DNA of 64,000 nt from Glandiceps talaboti (GCF_964340395.1 NC_135568.1:10014276-10078275), one strand, 5' to 3'. Counted from the stretch's first letter, positions 20,762 to 35,316 are shown. The notes: generated from the letters alone by a model not told the origin. Made by a program: numbers and translations.

Positions 20762-21119
20762 TTGTTAGGATAGCGCAATAGTGTAGTAGCGATATATAGT
20801 TTAAATATCAGGTAGGCTATAGTTAGGATAGCGCAGTAGCGATCTACTCGATGACAGGTAGGCTGTCCAAGACGTTGCATCAGCGACAGTGTCTTCTGGC
20901 TTACGAGAATACATACAAAGAGCCTCTAAAATGAATTTGGCCATCCCATCCGAACCAATAAAAATTAAAGTACTGTCTCTAGATGTATTAAACCCCATGC
21001 AGAAATATTATCAAGTTTTCATCACACAGAGAAATAAAAATGAGATTGTTGATTTATTTCAGATCTGTTTATTTGTTAAGATTCTGTGGTTTAAAAACTA
21101 GATGTTAGCTTACAGGTAC

Positions 21120-21400
21120 CCTGGCTTGATAATCACCTGTCAATCAAATTCATTGCCTAAGGCTTTGTTGACTGGGCTGGTATGTTTGTGTCAAGTAGAA
21201 TTCAGTTGGGACATGTCACTGAATAATTATCACGTGATTGTGTCTATTTCACAGTGGCCAACATCAAAGAACTGACCGCCGCGTGTCAATCACTCGAATG
21301 CGAACACAGTAGAGTTTTCACGGGTTGTTCGGAACCAGACGTGAGTTTTGACGATGTGTCTGAAATATATGCTTATCAGCTGACACTTGCTGGAGTGTCT
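21120..21400 (+). promoter_or_regulatory. Sp5-upstream module B
   Basis: CTGTCAATCA (21,137-21,146), ACATCAAAG (21,261-21,269), ACCGCCG (21,275-21,281) and TGTCAATCAC (21,284-21,293). The spacing from ATCAAAG to CCGC to TGTCAATCAC is nearly the same as in modules A and C, and the following GTGTCTGAAATATATGC also matches module A. Confidence 0.5.
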
Positions 21401-22937
21401 GGCTTACCACCGTAGTGACCACAGGTAAAAAAACACACGCTACAGTCTGTGAATTTACGAGAATCGTTGAGACATAAAAATAGATGGCTAACCCATTACA
21501 TTGCAGTATAGAAATCGAAGTGATTTTGATGTACGATACACGGTTAATTAGTCCTCATATCGATTTGGCAAGGTATTTCCGAAGTTTAGATATAGACAGT
21601 TTTAAACTAAATATTAAACTGACAATATATTATTAGAAAACGAACAAGCAGTTGTTTAAAGTACTTTCGAGGATGGAACAGAAAATAAATCCTGTTTGAT
21701 CAAAAATGTAATCATACGTTGGTAAGAAAAAGTTAATTTCGTTTGCTGGCAGTTCGGCCTTGTATACTTTCGTGACTGTATCTTCGCATCTAAAACGTTT
21801 CAACCAGTTAGATATTTGTATACCATTAACATATTTCAACTGTTACTATGCATACATTCAAGACGGTCTCTTTTTAATAGCTAGCTGCTAACTTTTGATT
21901 TGGTGAGGCTGCACTTTTACTGTTGTATACTAGCTATTACTGTATACATGCGATACCCGAAACTCAAAAAAAATTTCACGCTTAAACAGCGCCATCATGG
22001 AGAAATGTTGTAGATGTAATTTGATAATTCGTGTGTATGCTTTTGTTCGGAACTCAAAGTGCGCCGCCCAAGCCAGGCATTGTATAAATAAATGGAATGC
22101 GTCAATGGCAAGGGACAATACACTGTCATGCTAACCGAAGGACCGGAGTCACCGTCGTGAGTAAACAACGGCCTTCACTGACACGATGCACTTTGAAATA
22201 CTACCAAGGTTTTCGTTGACCGATGTGATTTGATCTGATTTCATGATATCGATTGGTCATTCATATGTCTTCAAAGTACGACTGGGCGATTTTGAGAGAA
22301 TACCATGTACTTGTAATATCGTTTCCGTGGTCGCACCGGACCTCATACATCACATACATCACACGGGGTCACGTTGTAATCTGATAGAAATATTAAACGC
22401 CAGAGCTTACACATACAAATACATATACATATATACGAATCGTTGTCACTCTTTTAACAACCACCCGCGAATATGTCTACAGGGATCAATATGATACTAT
22501 TACCGAAAAAAAATATCAGGGAAAAAAATGTACACCGGGTTTTGATCAGCGTTGGTCATTTATCTGCGATGTAAGGCGATTTCGACATTTAGAAAATGTT
22601 TACATGCTGACTGTTTCAAAATCTCCTATGCAGGACCACCTAGGACGAGCTACCCTCCCGTGTCAAGTAAAATGAAAACGGAACTATAATATTTAGTTTA
22701 ATGTTGTGAAATCAGATACCATCGCAATATTGCGTGGATGAAAACTCTGTCACAACGTTCGCAACGAAGTACGTTCTCTATCTCTTAAATTTTAAGGGCG
22801 ACAGTGATTTCTGTATGTCAGCGATTTTAATTTGATTAATTGAGATTCAGGTGTCTGTTGGCCACGGAAGACATAAATCAAGTTTGAAACTGATGGGGAT
22901 GGAATGTTTTGGTAACTCAAGACTTAGGAGATTTATT

Positions 22938-23200
22938 GCGGCATAGATGAAAGGTTAATGCGACTGTCAATCAAAGCTCCTAGGAGGTTGGACGTGGCTG
23001 GGGCGCTTGTCTGAAAGGGCGAGATGAAAGATCGCCGCCTCAGTAAGAAGCCTACACTTCTAGCACGTCGTTGGTCCTCAAGCCATTGTGACCACCATCA
23101 AAGCCAGGGCCGCTAGGTGTCAATCACTCTGGAGTTGTGAACGAGAGATGTGATAGTCAGGAGTTATTCACAGTTTGTCTATTATTTATGTATATTAGCT
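22938..23200 (+). promoter_or_regulatory. Sp5-upstream module C
   Basis: CTGTCAATCA (22,964-22,973) overlaps ATCAAAG (22,970-22,976). Then come GCCGCC (23,034-23,039), ATCAAAG (23,097-23,103), GGCCGC and TGTCAATCAC (23,118-23,127). It ends in TTCACAGTTTGTCT as module A does. It is the best match to module A, so the two are probably duplicates. Confidence 0.5.
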
Positions 23201-23744
23201 TAATAGTTTACAATCAAATTTGAACAACAAATTTAGGAGAGAGAAAAACTGTTCCATCGAAATAGATTACCAGCGTGTGGAAAGATAAATCACAGCGATT
23301 ATTCTAGCATGTTTGAAATGGACGAACAATATATGTATATACCAAACGAAATGTACTTGATATGTTACACTACAGCAGTTGATTAATAGCAACATCACAT
23401 GTTTAATTATGACTTCCACGCCTTTCCGGTTTATTACACAACATTTTACGTAAAATAAAAATGAAAGCCTATACCAAATCGATTTGCTCTGTGGTGTACC
23501 AACTTTGGGTCTGGACAACGTTTAAAGTCACGTTATTCCACAATGGTCTAGCTTCTTCCGTCTACAAACCATAAAGAAATATGTGAACAATTTATTTGAT
23601 TTTTGACAAAACAGAACAGATAGATAGTGGACGCTTTATATTCATGTTGCAGTGGGGCACGTGAGTTTTGTCGACAAACATTCAAACTTCAGAGATATGC
23701 GATAAGATATAAATCTGGTCTCGTCGGCCTCTGATGTCACAAGC

Positions 23745-23900
23745 GATGAACACAGGTCAGCCTTTCCTGTCAATCAACGGTGTGGTTCTTTTGTGGGATT
23801 ATCCAGCGGGTTGGCCAGTTTGTTTCTTCCTAACATCAAAGGACGCCGTCCTCAATTCTATATCCATAGGCTAAAACGCTTTCAGCACGTTTAGTGTCAG
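23745..23900 (+). promoter_or_regulatory. Sp5-upstream module D (short)
   Basis: CTGTCAATCA (23,767-23,776) and ACATCAAAGG (23,833-23,842), followed at once by ACGCCG. Spacing is shorter than in modules A-C. Confidence 0.4.
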
Positions 23901-24369
23901 TATGTGTATATTTATCCCATGGAGGGCTCACTCAGAGTTCACCGCCCCTTGTCATCGAAACAAAGGCAGATGCGCTTGTTCGTTTGCCAAAGGTGTAAAT
24001 TAAATATGGTAGCTGACATCTTGAGGGGGAATAGATACACTCTACAGTGAAGATATTGTATTGAGGGGTTTCCTAGCCGCGGCAGCTCATAGCCGGTGGA
24101 GCGAAACAATCGCATTTACGATATTAAATGACGGCTTAAATATTTTCATCGAAACCAGTCGTGATTCACAGCGCCACTACGGACCTCTGTGTCGTAAAAA
24201 GCACACCATGAGCGGTCTTTTTCAAAAGCTGCCACACACATGAAAACATAGTTGTCGGCAAATATTCAATGTTGACAGAAAACCTTGTTTTTCTCGCGAG
24301 GCCGGTATTGAGTGCGCCGCCACAGTTGGCATCTTGCATATTTTAACACTTAGGGTATTTTGTATGAAT

Positions 24370-24440
24370 GCGGCGAACATCAAAGGTAACCACAGATGCC
24401 AATCAAAGTGTACACAACTGACGAGTGTGAATGACTAGTC
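24370..24440 (+). promoter_or_regulatory. Sp5-upstream module E (half unit)
   Basis: GCGGCGAACATCAAAGGTAA (TCF core within 24,377-24,386) and CCAATCAAAG (24,399-24,408) match the first half of module A (GCGGCAAAGATCAAAGG...TCAATCA). A GCCGCCA site lies 55 bp upstream (24,316-24,322). Confidence 0.4.
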
Positions 24441-26700
24441 TGGTTCAGGGGCTTCACAACAACAGGGCCTGCACAACACTGTCTCGTTTCTCTAAAGTTA
24501 AGGAAACACCAAATGCACTAGTTTTTCCCCAGGAAGAGAAAAAAATAGTTAGGAAAATCAAAAGAAATGAAAGAAAGTTGAATTATTTTAAAGCATATGC
24601 GACCTTTTCGTACAAGGTCATGTTTACGACCAAATAAAGAAAAGTAATAGCGAACACTTTTAGCAGTTTCGCAAGTATATGCAAAACGATCGGTAATTGC
24701 CCCTTTTGCACGTAACTTCCAAACACCCTTATAACATACCACATAAGTACTAATATTTTATAACATTACTGCGAAAGGAGTTTAAATATCGAACCTTTTT
24801 TTACTGTAATGATCTCAAAGTTGGCAAGGAGATAAAAAGAGCCGCTGCAAATCTGTCGCAACGGATGGAGTAAAGGCGGCAAACAAAATATTTTTTCAGT
24901 CCCCAGGGCGATGAAAATGGGTGAAAATGAAATTCGAACGTATGCGGCGAGTGTGGTTTTCGCCTAGGTAATCATGCGTGTAGCTTTGTTAGTCAGTGGG
25001 CAGCTCGGTTTACTGAGAAGATATGTGTAGCCTAGCAGTTTCTCTTGGTTGTACATTATTTTGAATGAAAATGAATTATTTCAAAAACACAGACAATTAA
25101 TTAAATGTGACGTCCCCAGGGTCAACAGCTTTATTGGGGTTCAACGTCACTTCCGTTAGTTTTTACATAGTTATTATGGTTGAGCGGATGTCAATTTTCT
25201 ATTCTCGTTCTACACTACTTTATGTACTGTACATTGATTAAATCTCTGATTGCAGCGGCGACATTCGTGTTTGGGCGGTCCGATTGGGCGGAACTTCTCG
25301 TCCTTATCCTCACACTCCGCTCAATATCATGTATTTACGAATACCGTCTCTGTTACCGACCCGTGGGCAAGTTTCACAATTGGTTGAGTAAGAAATATTC
25401 AAACCCCACACGATATTTCTATTAGTATTACGTTCAAGCTTTGATAACATACTCTCTCCCCCCCTCTCTCTCTCCCCCTCTCTATACCCCAGAAAACATC
25501 AGATACAGTTTAATAACGTTAACATTAAAAACTGTAACTATTTTTGGCAAATATGTGTTAATATCTTTATCCATTAATATATTTATTTATACATCCACGC
25601 TCTGACCAAATGTACCAAACAACATAAACATCACACGTATACCATATATCGCAGTTTTCACAATACACCACGCACTCACTCAAATGTTTCCCCACAAAAT
25701 ACAATTTAACAAATCAGAAAACCGTGATTGCTTTTGGCATATGTATGTTACTGCTACAAAATATTGCAATCAAGGTAAGGAAATGAACAACGTAGACGGT
25801 ATAGAACATCTTGCGTGTCCGGGAAATAGTTGCACCCTGGTGACTGACCGCGTTGGGGGACTATCGACACCACAGAAGCGGCAATACTAACACACATTGA
25901 CTTCTATTCCTAGTGAAGTTTTTTCTTCCCTTCACAGACCTTTATTTTCTATTTTGAGTTTGGGAGACATGTTTTACTGTTTGGAAAGCGTGTTTGTAGG
26001 GGAAGAAATTGGCCACTGATTTTTTGCGTTTTAGTCTAGTTGTACTGCCACGCTAAGATCGTAGTAGTTTTAATGAGAGAGGAAGGCAACAAAGCAGCCA
26101 CTGAGATCGGCTCCTACAAAGTACTTCCCAGCAAAGCAGTTTTTTCTGATGCTGTTTAAGCAGATGCTAGCTGTTTGTTCAGCGACTGGCTGCATTAGGC
26201 CCATTGTCGGATCACGCATTATACAGACAGTTTTATCCCTCTGTAGTTCGCCGACTAAAATATGTATTGAAACCGTATTCCGGGGAAAATGCTACCGAGC
26301 GAAAAAAAGACACGCTCGCCGTGGCGATGATCGCAGCGCTGGGGACGCAATACCCAATGTGGCGACGGCGTGATGTGGAAACAAGATGTCTGTTCGGTTG
26401 TAATTTGCCTTGGGGTGTCCATAAATCATCATTGGGCAGGCGATCAAACACGCGCGAGCACAAGAAGCTAAAACGCTTGTTGTGTATTCACATTGCTATC
26501 GGCTCCCCTTGGTGGGCGGCGAACTTTTATCTTATTGTCAATAGGGATATACGGAGACGAAAATTAGCTAGCAGTGAACTGGGATACATGCGAACAATAA
26601 GACACTGCATAGCCTTATCTCTTAATCGACTCTCTTGTCAAAATCACCCAATCACATCTCAGAAACGTCGGTAGCAGTTCTTTGATCCTGCGAATCCAAT
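24441..26700. other. Sp5 distal upstream region, no gene
   Basis: Contains a 156-codon frame (26,204-26,674) that begins at a non-ATG codon and resembles no known protein. GC content rises towards 26.8 kb. A CTTTGATCC (reverse ATCAAAG) lies at about 26,678. Confidence 0.45.
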
Positions 26701-26706
26701 TTGCGA

Positions 26707-26785
26707 TATATATAGAAGTGGCACCCGGCGATTACTTCATTAAGTTGCCCGCCTTTTGTCCCGCCTCGCCCTGCCCATATAATAA
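26707..26785 (+). promoter_or_regulatory. candidate Sp5 core promoter (TATA and GC boxes)
   Basis: TATATATAG at 26,707-26,715 and a second TATA-like TATAATAA at about 26,778-26,785 flank a C-rich stretch (CCCGCC, CGCCCTGCCC) resembling GC boxes. Either TATA would give a 5' UTR of roughly 330-410 nt before the ATG at 27,142. The start of transcription cannot be read from sequence alone. Confidence 0.4.
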
Positions 26786-27141
26786 TCGGCTCTATTATAC
26801 GTGTCAACAAACACACAGCAGGGCCTTTGTCAGCACAAAAGATTCAATTTCCTTTTAAATCACCCGCTAGTGCGCGCTAATTGGCTAGCGGTAGAGATGA
26901 AAAAGATCACGCTTTTCGCTCATTGGTTAGCGGTACTTCAAAGCAGTTCGTCTGTCTCAGAAGTGTTACCGCCTATTGACACTTTTAGTGTACAAATTGG
27001 ACAGCGTTGGGAGGAGACCTGCATATCTATCCTACCCACTCTCGTGTTCACATCGCAGTCCACGTTTGTGCCAAAGGCTAGCCAAGTTATCCAACCCACC
27101 GAACTTAATATTTCTACATTCCTGTAGACAAACACCGCAGT

Positions 27142-27189
27142 ATGGCTACTCAAATCGCTGCCAATCCGTCTACAACACAATTTTTACAG
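27142..27189 (+). CDS. Sp5: Sp5 exon 1 (16 codons)
   Basis: Reads [16 protein letters not shown] and ends CAG|GTTGGT. It was too short to find as an open frame. It was chosen because exon 2 is open upstream of its first Met and its acceptor needs a phase-0 partner, and because the short N-terminus ending FLQ fits the layout of vertebrate SP5. Confidence 0.85.
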
Positions 27190-28608
27190 GTTGGTACATT
27201 TATTCCTTGCGTTTATGATTTAAGCTATCAACCGATTTTATGCTTGAATGTACGGTACTTCCGATAGTCGTGTAAGCAGTAGCGTTGATGTCACGGCTAG
27301 TATATTTTTATTCACGTTTTTACGAGCTACTATAAAGTTTAGCATTATATACTGAAGTAATTCTAACAAACCACAACTCCTTCACTCAGTCTACCATAAA
27401 TCTGTGTTGTATTTCTGATAGCCATACGTCATAATTAGTAGTTCAAGTTTTTAACCTTTTAACCTATTTTTATTTATTTTTGATTACAGTGTCCCGCTCC
27501 TACATCATCGGAGTTATCGAAGCCGAGTCCACTCGCAATGTTGGCCGCTACTTGCAGTCGCATTGGTCAAGAACCCACCCCAGTGTCCGTTCACCACCAC
27601 GTTCAACCACAACAAACGGTCGTTCCCGTTCAAGCACCGGTCACTGTACCAGAGCAGAGGAGTGTGTTCCATCCATGGAGTTCTATGTCAAGTCCTATTG
27701 CTCCCGTCTCCACGGTTATATCGGCACCAAGTCCAGTTGCCGCTTCTATGCCACCAGTGTTCCACCACCATTTCTCTCCTCCCCATGGAGCTACTGTTCT
27801 GCCGGGTCACCTTACTGTCTCCGTGCCACAAGCACCGTGCTCACATGAACTGCCTCTCACACCTCCAGCGGAAACAGCATACACTCCAGGCTTCTCATTC
27901 GAACTGAACTCTAGTCCGTTGAAGTTTATGCCTCATACCGCCTGTACTAGTGCATTTACTAGTGCGTTCACCAGTCCTATCATGACATCAGCCGGACAAT
28001 TCCCTCCAACCTCACACCCACTGGCTATTTCCACGACGCCTCATCGTTCTGCGTTCGACGAAGCTAATCGAATTCCTTGGTGGAGTGTTGAGTCACAGAA
28101 AACACACGCACCGCTCACCCCGTCCGTGTCACCCACAGGATTCTGTATGCAGCCCATCATGTGTGGAGCCACCCCAGCGTATCCAGTTCCCATCGGCGGA
28201 ATGGTTACTACTCGTCCAGCTATCGCAACAGCACGTCGCTGTAGGCGATGCCGTTGTCCTAACTGCGTCAACGCAACCAACTCGAACAACCCCAACAAGA
28301 AGAAACAACACATCTGCCATATTCCCGGTTGCGGTAAAGTATACGGCAAAACATCACACCTCAAGGCTCATCTCCGTTGGCATACCGGTGAAAGACCATT
28401 CGTCTGCAACTGGCTCTTCTGTGGAAAAAGCTTCACACGTTCCGACGAGCTCCAGCGTCATCTTCGTACCCACACCGGTGAGAAACGTTTCGTCTGTCCC
28501 GATTGTGGTAAGCGTTTCATGAGAAGCGATCATCTCTCTAAACACGTCAAAACACACACTGCAAAGAAGACGAAACCACAGCCAGAGAAATCAGACGACA
28601 CCCAGTAA
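27142..28608 (+). CDS. Sp5: Sp5 zinc-finger transcription factor, join(27142..27189,27490..28608)
   Basis: A nuclear DNA-binding regulator of the Sp/KLF family that binds GC/GT boxes. Sp5 is a known Wnt/beta-catenin target in other animals. The predicted protein is 388 aa. In order: short N-terminus ending FLQ; Sp box [14 protein letters not shown] (29-42); FHPW (76-79); HELPLTPP (135-142); IPWWS (211-215); basic Btd box [11 protein letters not shown] (265-275); three C2H2 fingers whose first cysteines are residues 292, 322 and 352, with TGER/TGEK linkers. HELPLTPP and IPWWS favour Sp5 over Sp1-4; Sp6-9 are the main alternatives. The ATG has A at -3 and G at +4, and the two exons join in phase 0. 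GC content is clearly above the flanks. No close neighbour shares its strand. Confidence 0.96.
27490..28608 (+). CDS. Sp5: Sp5 exon 2 (Sp box to stop)
   Basis: Acceptor TTTTTGATTACAG ends at 27,489. Reading starts [17 protein letters not shown], so 16 codons precede the first internal Met at 27,538. All DNA-binding parts lie in this one exon, and it stops with TAA at 28,606-28,608. Overlapping frames on the minus strand and in other plus frames are shadows. Confidence 0.95.
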   Translation, partial: CPAPTSSELSKPSPLAMLAATCSRIGQEPTPVSVHHHVQPQQTVVPVQAPVTVPEQRSVFHPWSSMSSPIAPVSTVISAPSPVAASMPPVFHHHFSPPHGATVLPGHLTVSVPQAPCSHELPLTPPAETAYTPGFSFELNSSPLKFMPHTACTSAFTSAFTSPIMTSAGQFPPTSHPLAISTTPHRSAFDEANRIPWWSVESQKTHAPLTPSVSPTGFCMQPIMCGATPAYPVPIGGMVTTRPAIATARRCRRCRCPNCVNATNSNNPNKKKQHICHIPGCGKVYGKTSHLKAHLRWHTGERPFVCNWLFCGKSFTRSDELQRHLRTHTGEKRFVCPDCGKRFMRSDHLSKHVKTHTAKKTKPQPEKSDDTQ

Positions 28609-28900
28609 ATGGCGACTTTGAACTCTCTTGTCGAGGAAGGACTCGAATTTTAACTCAGTACTTATGTGATGGTTGAACATCACCTTTTTTGCCAAAACGA
28701 TCCACCGATCTAGGAACATGTTGTATATTTTTGTATAGAAGCCGCTTTTTGGAATCTTAATTTATTATGTACATTACCGTTGTTACCGGTATCCAGTATT
28801 GATCTTCAGAAATCTTTTGCATCGAAATCATGTGAGTTTCCATGACAAGAAACGTGAAACTTTGTTATTTTTTGAAATAAAATAATTTTAAAGTTAAACA
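28609..28900 (+). other. Sp5 3' UTR with AATAAA
   Basis: AATAAA at 28,876-28,881 lies about 270 bp after the stop, giving a compact 3' UTR with cleavage expected near 28,895-28,905. The exact poly(A) site is inferred. Confidence 0.6.
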
Positions 28901-30221
28901 TTATATGCGGTTGTGACGAGTTGTTAGTATGTGTGGTTGTGTGTGTTTGGTTTGAGTTGATGTAAGTCATCTCCCCTAACCCCCCCCCCCCACCTAGCCA
29001 ATACCGAATCTTGAGTTGGTACTTTCCCTCTTAAATGTCTGACTACTACAATATTATAGTAGTATTCGAATACTGGATTTTTAGATAACTAAAACTGAAT
29101 GGGTTCGAGCACACTTTCAAATTGTTAGAAGGATGACGACGTAGGTTTGGTTGGAAAATTAGTCAATCAGTAAATTTAATTTTATAACGCTGTTACTCCA
29201 TAACTCTGCAACTTAGCGGTTAGTCACAGAAACTCATAGTTTCAAACCCTCAAATTTTTACCTACACTATTATGTGTCGCCATATTCACAATACTGTCTG
29301 AAAATAAAGAAGACGGTTTCTAAATCTTGGTATTAAAATTATCGGATTGAAACGAGAATATTTTGAATAGTTAGGGCTACTTTTGTTAGTTAAATTCGTT
29401 TTTGAAAGTTTACATATAAATCTACAACGAAGGCAGAGTTCAAGCACCAAAGTTAATTTACATCCGAGGAAACTGAAATTTTGATAATACAACTGAATGA
29501 AGCTCGCATTTAGCATCTAGTTCAAACCCCCACCCCCACCACGGCTTCTTCACTCAAAAAGGCATATTGTTGAATGCGTTACTTGTGCCATTGTATTGTA
29601 GAGAGCTGTATACGTACAGAGCACCGAACAAAATAGCTGGCATTATCAGTCTGAATTTTTTTGCCGTTGGCGAAATTGCCAGAATATCTGTATCTATCCT
29701 GCTACTGTTCAATCTCTGGATTGGACCACACCCTTTTAGACCATGGTGACAAATCCTTACGATAAGGGGAGGGGCGGGGGTGGGGGTGATCATTTATATC
29801 TTTTAAGTTGCTGATCAAACAAGTTTTGGTTGGAAAATTGGTAAATCAGTAAATTTATAAGTACAGCGAATTGTTGTGGCACGAATATCGATTGGAAATT
29901 GCGTGTTTGCAACAGTAGAAGACATTAAAAATGTAATTTAGAATCAGACTTCTACTCGCGGTCTCGGAACTTCAAGATATGTATGTAGGCTTTGTTGTGA
30001 TTGCTTTCAGCGAGATTTTTACAAATTTGAAATATATTAAATAATGTTTTTTTACTCCAAAGCGATGCATCAGTACGAGCGGTGTTGATAGGTTCAATTC
30101 ATTAACGATTTCTGGATGAAGCGATATTTTTTATGAAATTCGGAAACACTCTATCATAATTGTGCTTATGGAATTAGTGTACCATGATGGTGGTTGCTTT
30201 GTTCACCAGAGCTATTTATAG
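28901..30221. other. intergenic, short direct repeat
   Basis: No gene. A roughly 35-bp stretch (GGTTGGAAAATT.GT.AATCAGTAAATTTA) occurs at about 29,148-29,180 and again at 29,827-29,860. Confidence 0.5.
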
Positions 30222-30398
30222 TTGTACTAGATTAAGATGTAACATTTCAATGAAGTTGAAAAGTGTCAGAAAATACTGCATGGCGGTAAACTGTTTGAAC
30301 AGTACAGCGCAAAAATATTTTGTTCGAAGTTTTGTTCGAAGTGATCATGAAGTAATCGAGAAACATTGGAAGCAAACTGGGTGAATTTCTCTCATGAT

Positions 30399-30400
<2 letters not shown>
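30222..30400 (+). repeat. repeat family C, copy 2
   Basis: Aligns with 8,140-8,308 over about 180 bp and, like it, adjoins a CT microsatellite. In this copy GTTCGAAGT is duplicated near 30,323-30,342. Confidence 0.75.

Positions 30401-30474
<74 letters not shown>
30401..30474. repeat. C run and (CT)n
   Basis: A C run of about nine bases followed by about 65 bp of CT. Confidence 0.95.
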
Positions 30475-30475
<1 letters not shown>

Positions 30476-30953
30476 TATAGTATATAGAGTGGGTTATTGA
30501 TACACTTTAAGGTAAATATTTGTTGAGGGAATCGGAGTACAATTTTTGGTAATTCATACATTTCTGACCTCTATCAACTTCATCGCTTTAATAGAATAGA
30601 AAATATAATCGATAGCGATAAAGCAGGAACCGTGCTGTCGGTATGACGTAACAGAACCCAGAATCGATCATTTTTGTTACACGAAGTAGATGAAATTGAT
30701 TGTGATTCCGACCGTAAAACTTTTTAAAAGCCTAGTCCAGCAATAGTCGAAAGTCGACTGTCCTTGATACACGCAGTTGAGAAGGAAAATTACACGAAAT
30801 ATCTATGCAAACTACCATCGCCATGGTTACGATTTCGAATGTAATGATCCGATATGCGATTTGGTAGAACCGTCACCCTGAGCAACAGTTTACACACACA
30901 AAAAACGAATACGATTAGAAACAACAAATGCTATAACAATAACAAAAACAGCA

Positions 30954-33278
<2,325 letters not shown>

Positions 33279-33375
33279 TCATGAAAAAAAATCGCGAAAA
33301 TTGTGAAGTCTCGCAAGAAATAGTGGATGCGGAAACTGACATCAACTTAAAAAGACAATATAAAACTGTTCTTCC
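33279..33375 (+). repeat. repeat family D, copy 1
   Basis: TCGCGAAAATTGTGAAGTCT...AGAAATAGTGGATG.GGAAACTGACATCA recurs at 35,329. The sequence after it (to about 33,600) could be the remains of a longer element, as it carries a broken C..C...H...H pattern with an internal stop. Confidence 0.7.
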
Positions 33376-34427
33376 AATCTGTAATGGCTGTAATCTGATT
33401 AGAAGAAACCAATAATACAGAGACCATATGGAAAACAACGGAAAACATAACGACCTAAACTGGACACACGTAAGAATAATATATATATTTTTAAAAAATA
33501 ACTGGACTGGACATACGCGATAATTAGTATTAGATGGATTTGGCCTACTGGGGCAGCTCATGAGCGAAACGTCTTAGCCAGAAACACTTTACTATTTATT
33601 TTATATAAAAAAAAATATAAAAAAAATCTACCTACCCCACCTATTCTAAAATTGAATGTAATCGAAACCACACAATTTTTGTTTGTTAGGTCTAAGTGTA
33701 CTTAATAGTTGAATTAACTAAACATTATTGATGAATATAAAAGCAACCCACTTGATTTTTCTTTAAATGTGTGTATTTTCTTTCTTTTTTATGAAGTGTT
33801 TCTGAAGTATACATAACTGTTGGTATATATTGCGCAATGATCCAAGTGCCACATTTTAAGCCAGTTCGGTTCTCACCATCTCGTTATTTGTTTTCTAATC
33901 GGTTAAAGTTATCTGTCATCTTGAACAACGGGTACGGATCGCAGGACCCAGTTTATCCAGCCGATTTGTAAGGACATCATATCAGTATATCTGGCCTCAG
34001 AAACTCTAGAAAACTGACAAATCGAAAGTATAGGGTCCTTACGTTATAAAGATTTTGGTCTATGTACATTGTAATGGTTGAGTATATCGTTGTATAAAAA
34101 AACCTTATAGAAACCTGAACATTGGAATGTATATTATTTCGATGAAGTATACTGACATTCAGTTCTACCAATAACCCCCTCCTCCCCTCCCACAACATAA
34201 CCACTACCACCACCCCATCACCACAATTTTGGGGAATATACAATTATACTTCCTAAAGCATAAAAGTTATCGTGGAAAAATAATGGCGTTTTGGGTCTTG
34301 ACTCATATTTCGAGTACGTATACCACAGAATCAGTGACGTACATGGACAAGTTGTCATGACGTACGTAGACTAAGTATATCATTCATATTTTCTTTTCAA
34401 AACAATTGAAGTGGTCTTACAGTCTTT
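33376..34427. other. intergenic, no gene seen
   Basis: Possible decayed element sequence to about 33,600, then unique DNA. Confidence 0.45.
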
Positions 34428-34514
34428 CTATGTATGTATGTATGTATGTATGTATGTATGTATGTATGTATGTATGTATGTATGTATGTATGTATGTATG
34501 TATGTATGTATGTA

Positions 34515-34594
<80 letters not shown>

Positions 34595-34632
34595 TGTATG
34601 TATGTATGTATGTATGTATGTATGTATGTATG
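34428..34632. repeat. (TATG)n-(TG)n-(TATG)n array
   Basis: Two TATG blocks around a central TG block of about 37 bp. Confidence 0.98.
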
Positions 34633-35316
34633 GTGGACTAAATACATAATTCGAGGAAGTACGATTTACCACCTCCACCGTGTGTGTTCAAACCTGGATA
34701 AAGACTTCCGGTGATCGATGTCTTCTATAGTTTTGTTGTGACAGAGTCAATAACATGAGCAGACAGTTAGGACAACCCTAATTAGTATTCAGATCAGACG
34801 TTGTTATCAATTGACCCCGAAGAATCAAATATTACAACCTATGCGATGCTTCGGGGAGATAACACACGCATCGGTGAACCACAAAAAGGAAGATGCGATT
34901 AGTTCTAAAAAGACTGCCGAATTTGATAGAAAAACGGAGATTTGAAACTCCAGAGTGGGCCTGAGGAGGCATATTGTCGCCAAACATTTAGTCATGATCC
35001 GCCCGAGGCAAGAGAAGTCAAAATGAGCCAAATCAGCCAAGACATACATAGATAATATGCTAGATAAAAATATTTCCCCCGGGCTGCGTTCTTACTTTCT
35101 ATTTGAATAAAGTACCTGCTCTTTGATCATGTTGATTTAAGTATATAATTCAATACATTAGAACATTTCTTTAACACAAATGGCCATTTATATATATATA
35201 TATGATCGTATATATAGGCCTAAAGAAAAAATGTTTTGGTACCGGTTACCCGACCCCCAACTAGTTTTTCACTCCCGATACTATATGTAAACTTTTTTTT
35301 TTAATATTCGAGAAAA
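34633..35316. other. intergenic, no gene seen
   Basis: A short AT dinucleotide run at about 35,190. Otherwise no feature. Confidence 0.5.

Noticed and set aside
26204-26674. 156-codon plus frame upstream of Sp5
   Set aside because: Begins at a non-ATG codon, has no recognisable family, and lies in a region better explained as Sp5 upstream DNA. A transcript would be needed to revive it.
28041-28557. Minus-strand and alternate-frame open frames over Sp5
   Set aside because: Shadows of the GC-richer Sp5 coding exon. They have no domains of their own.
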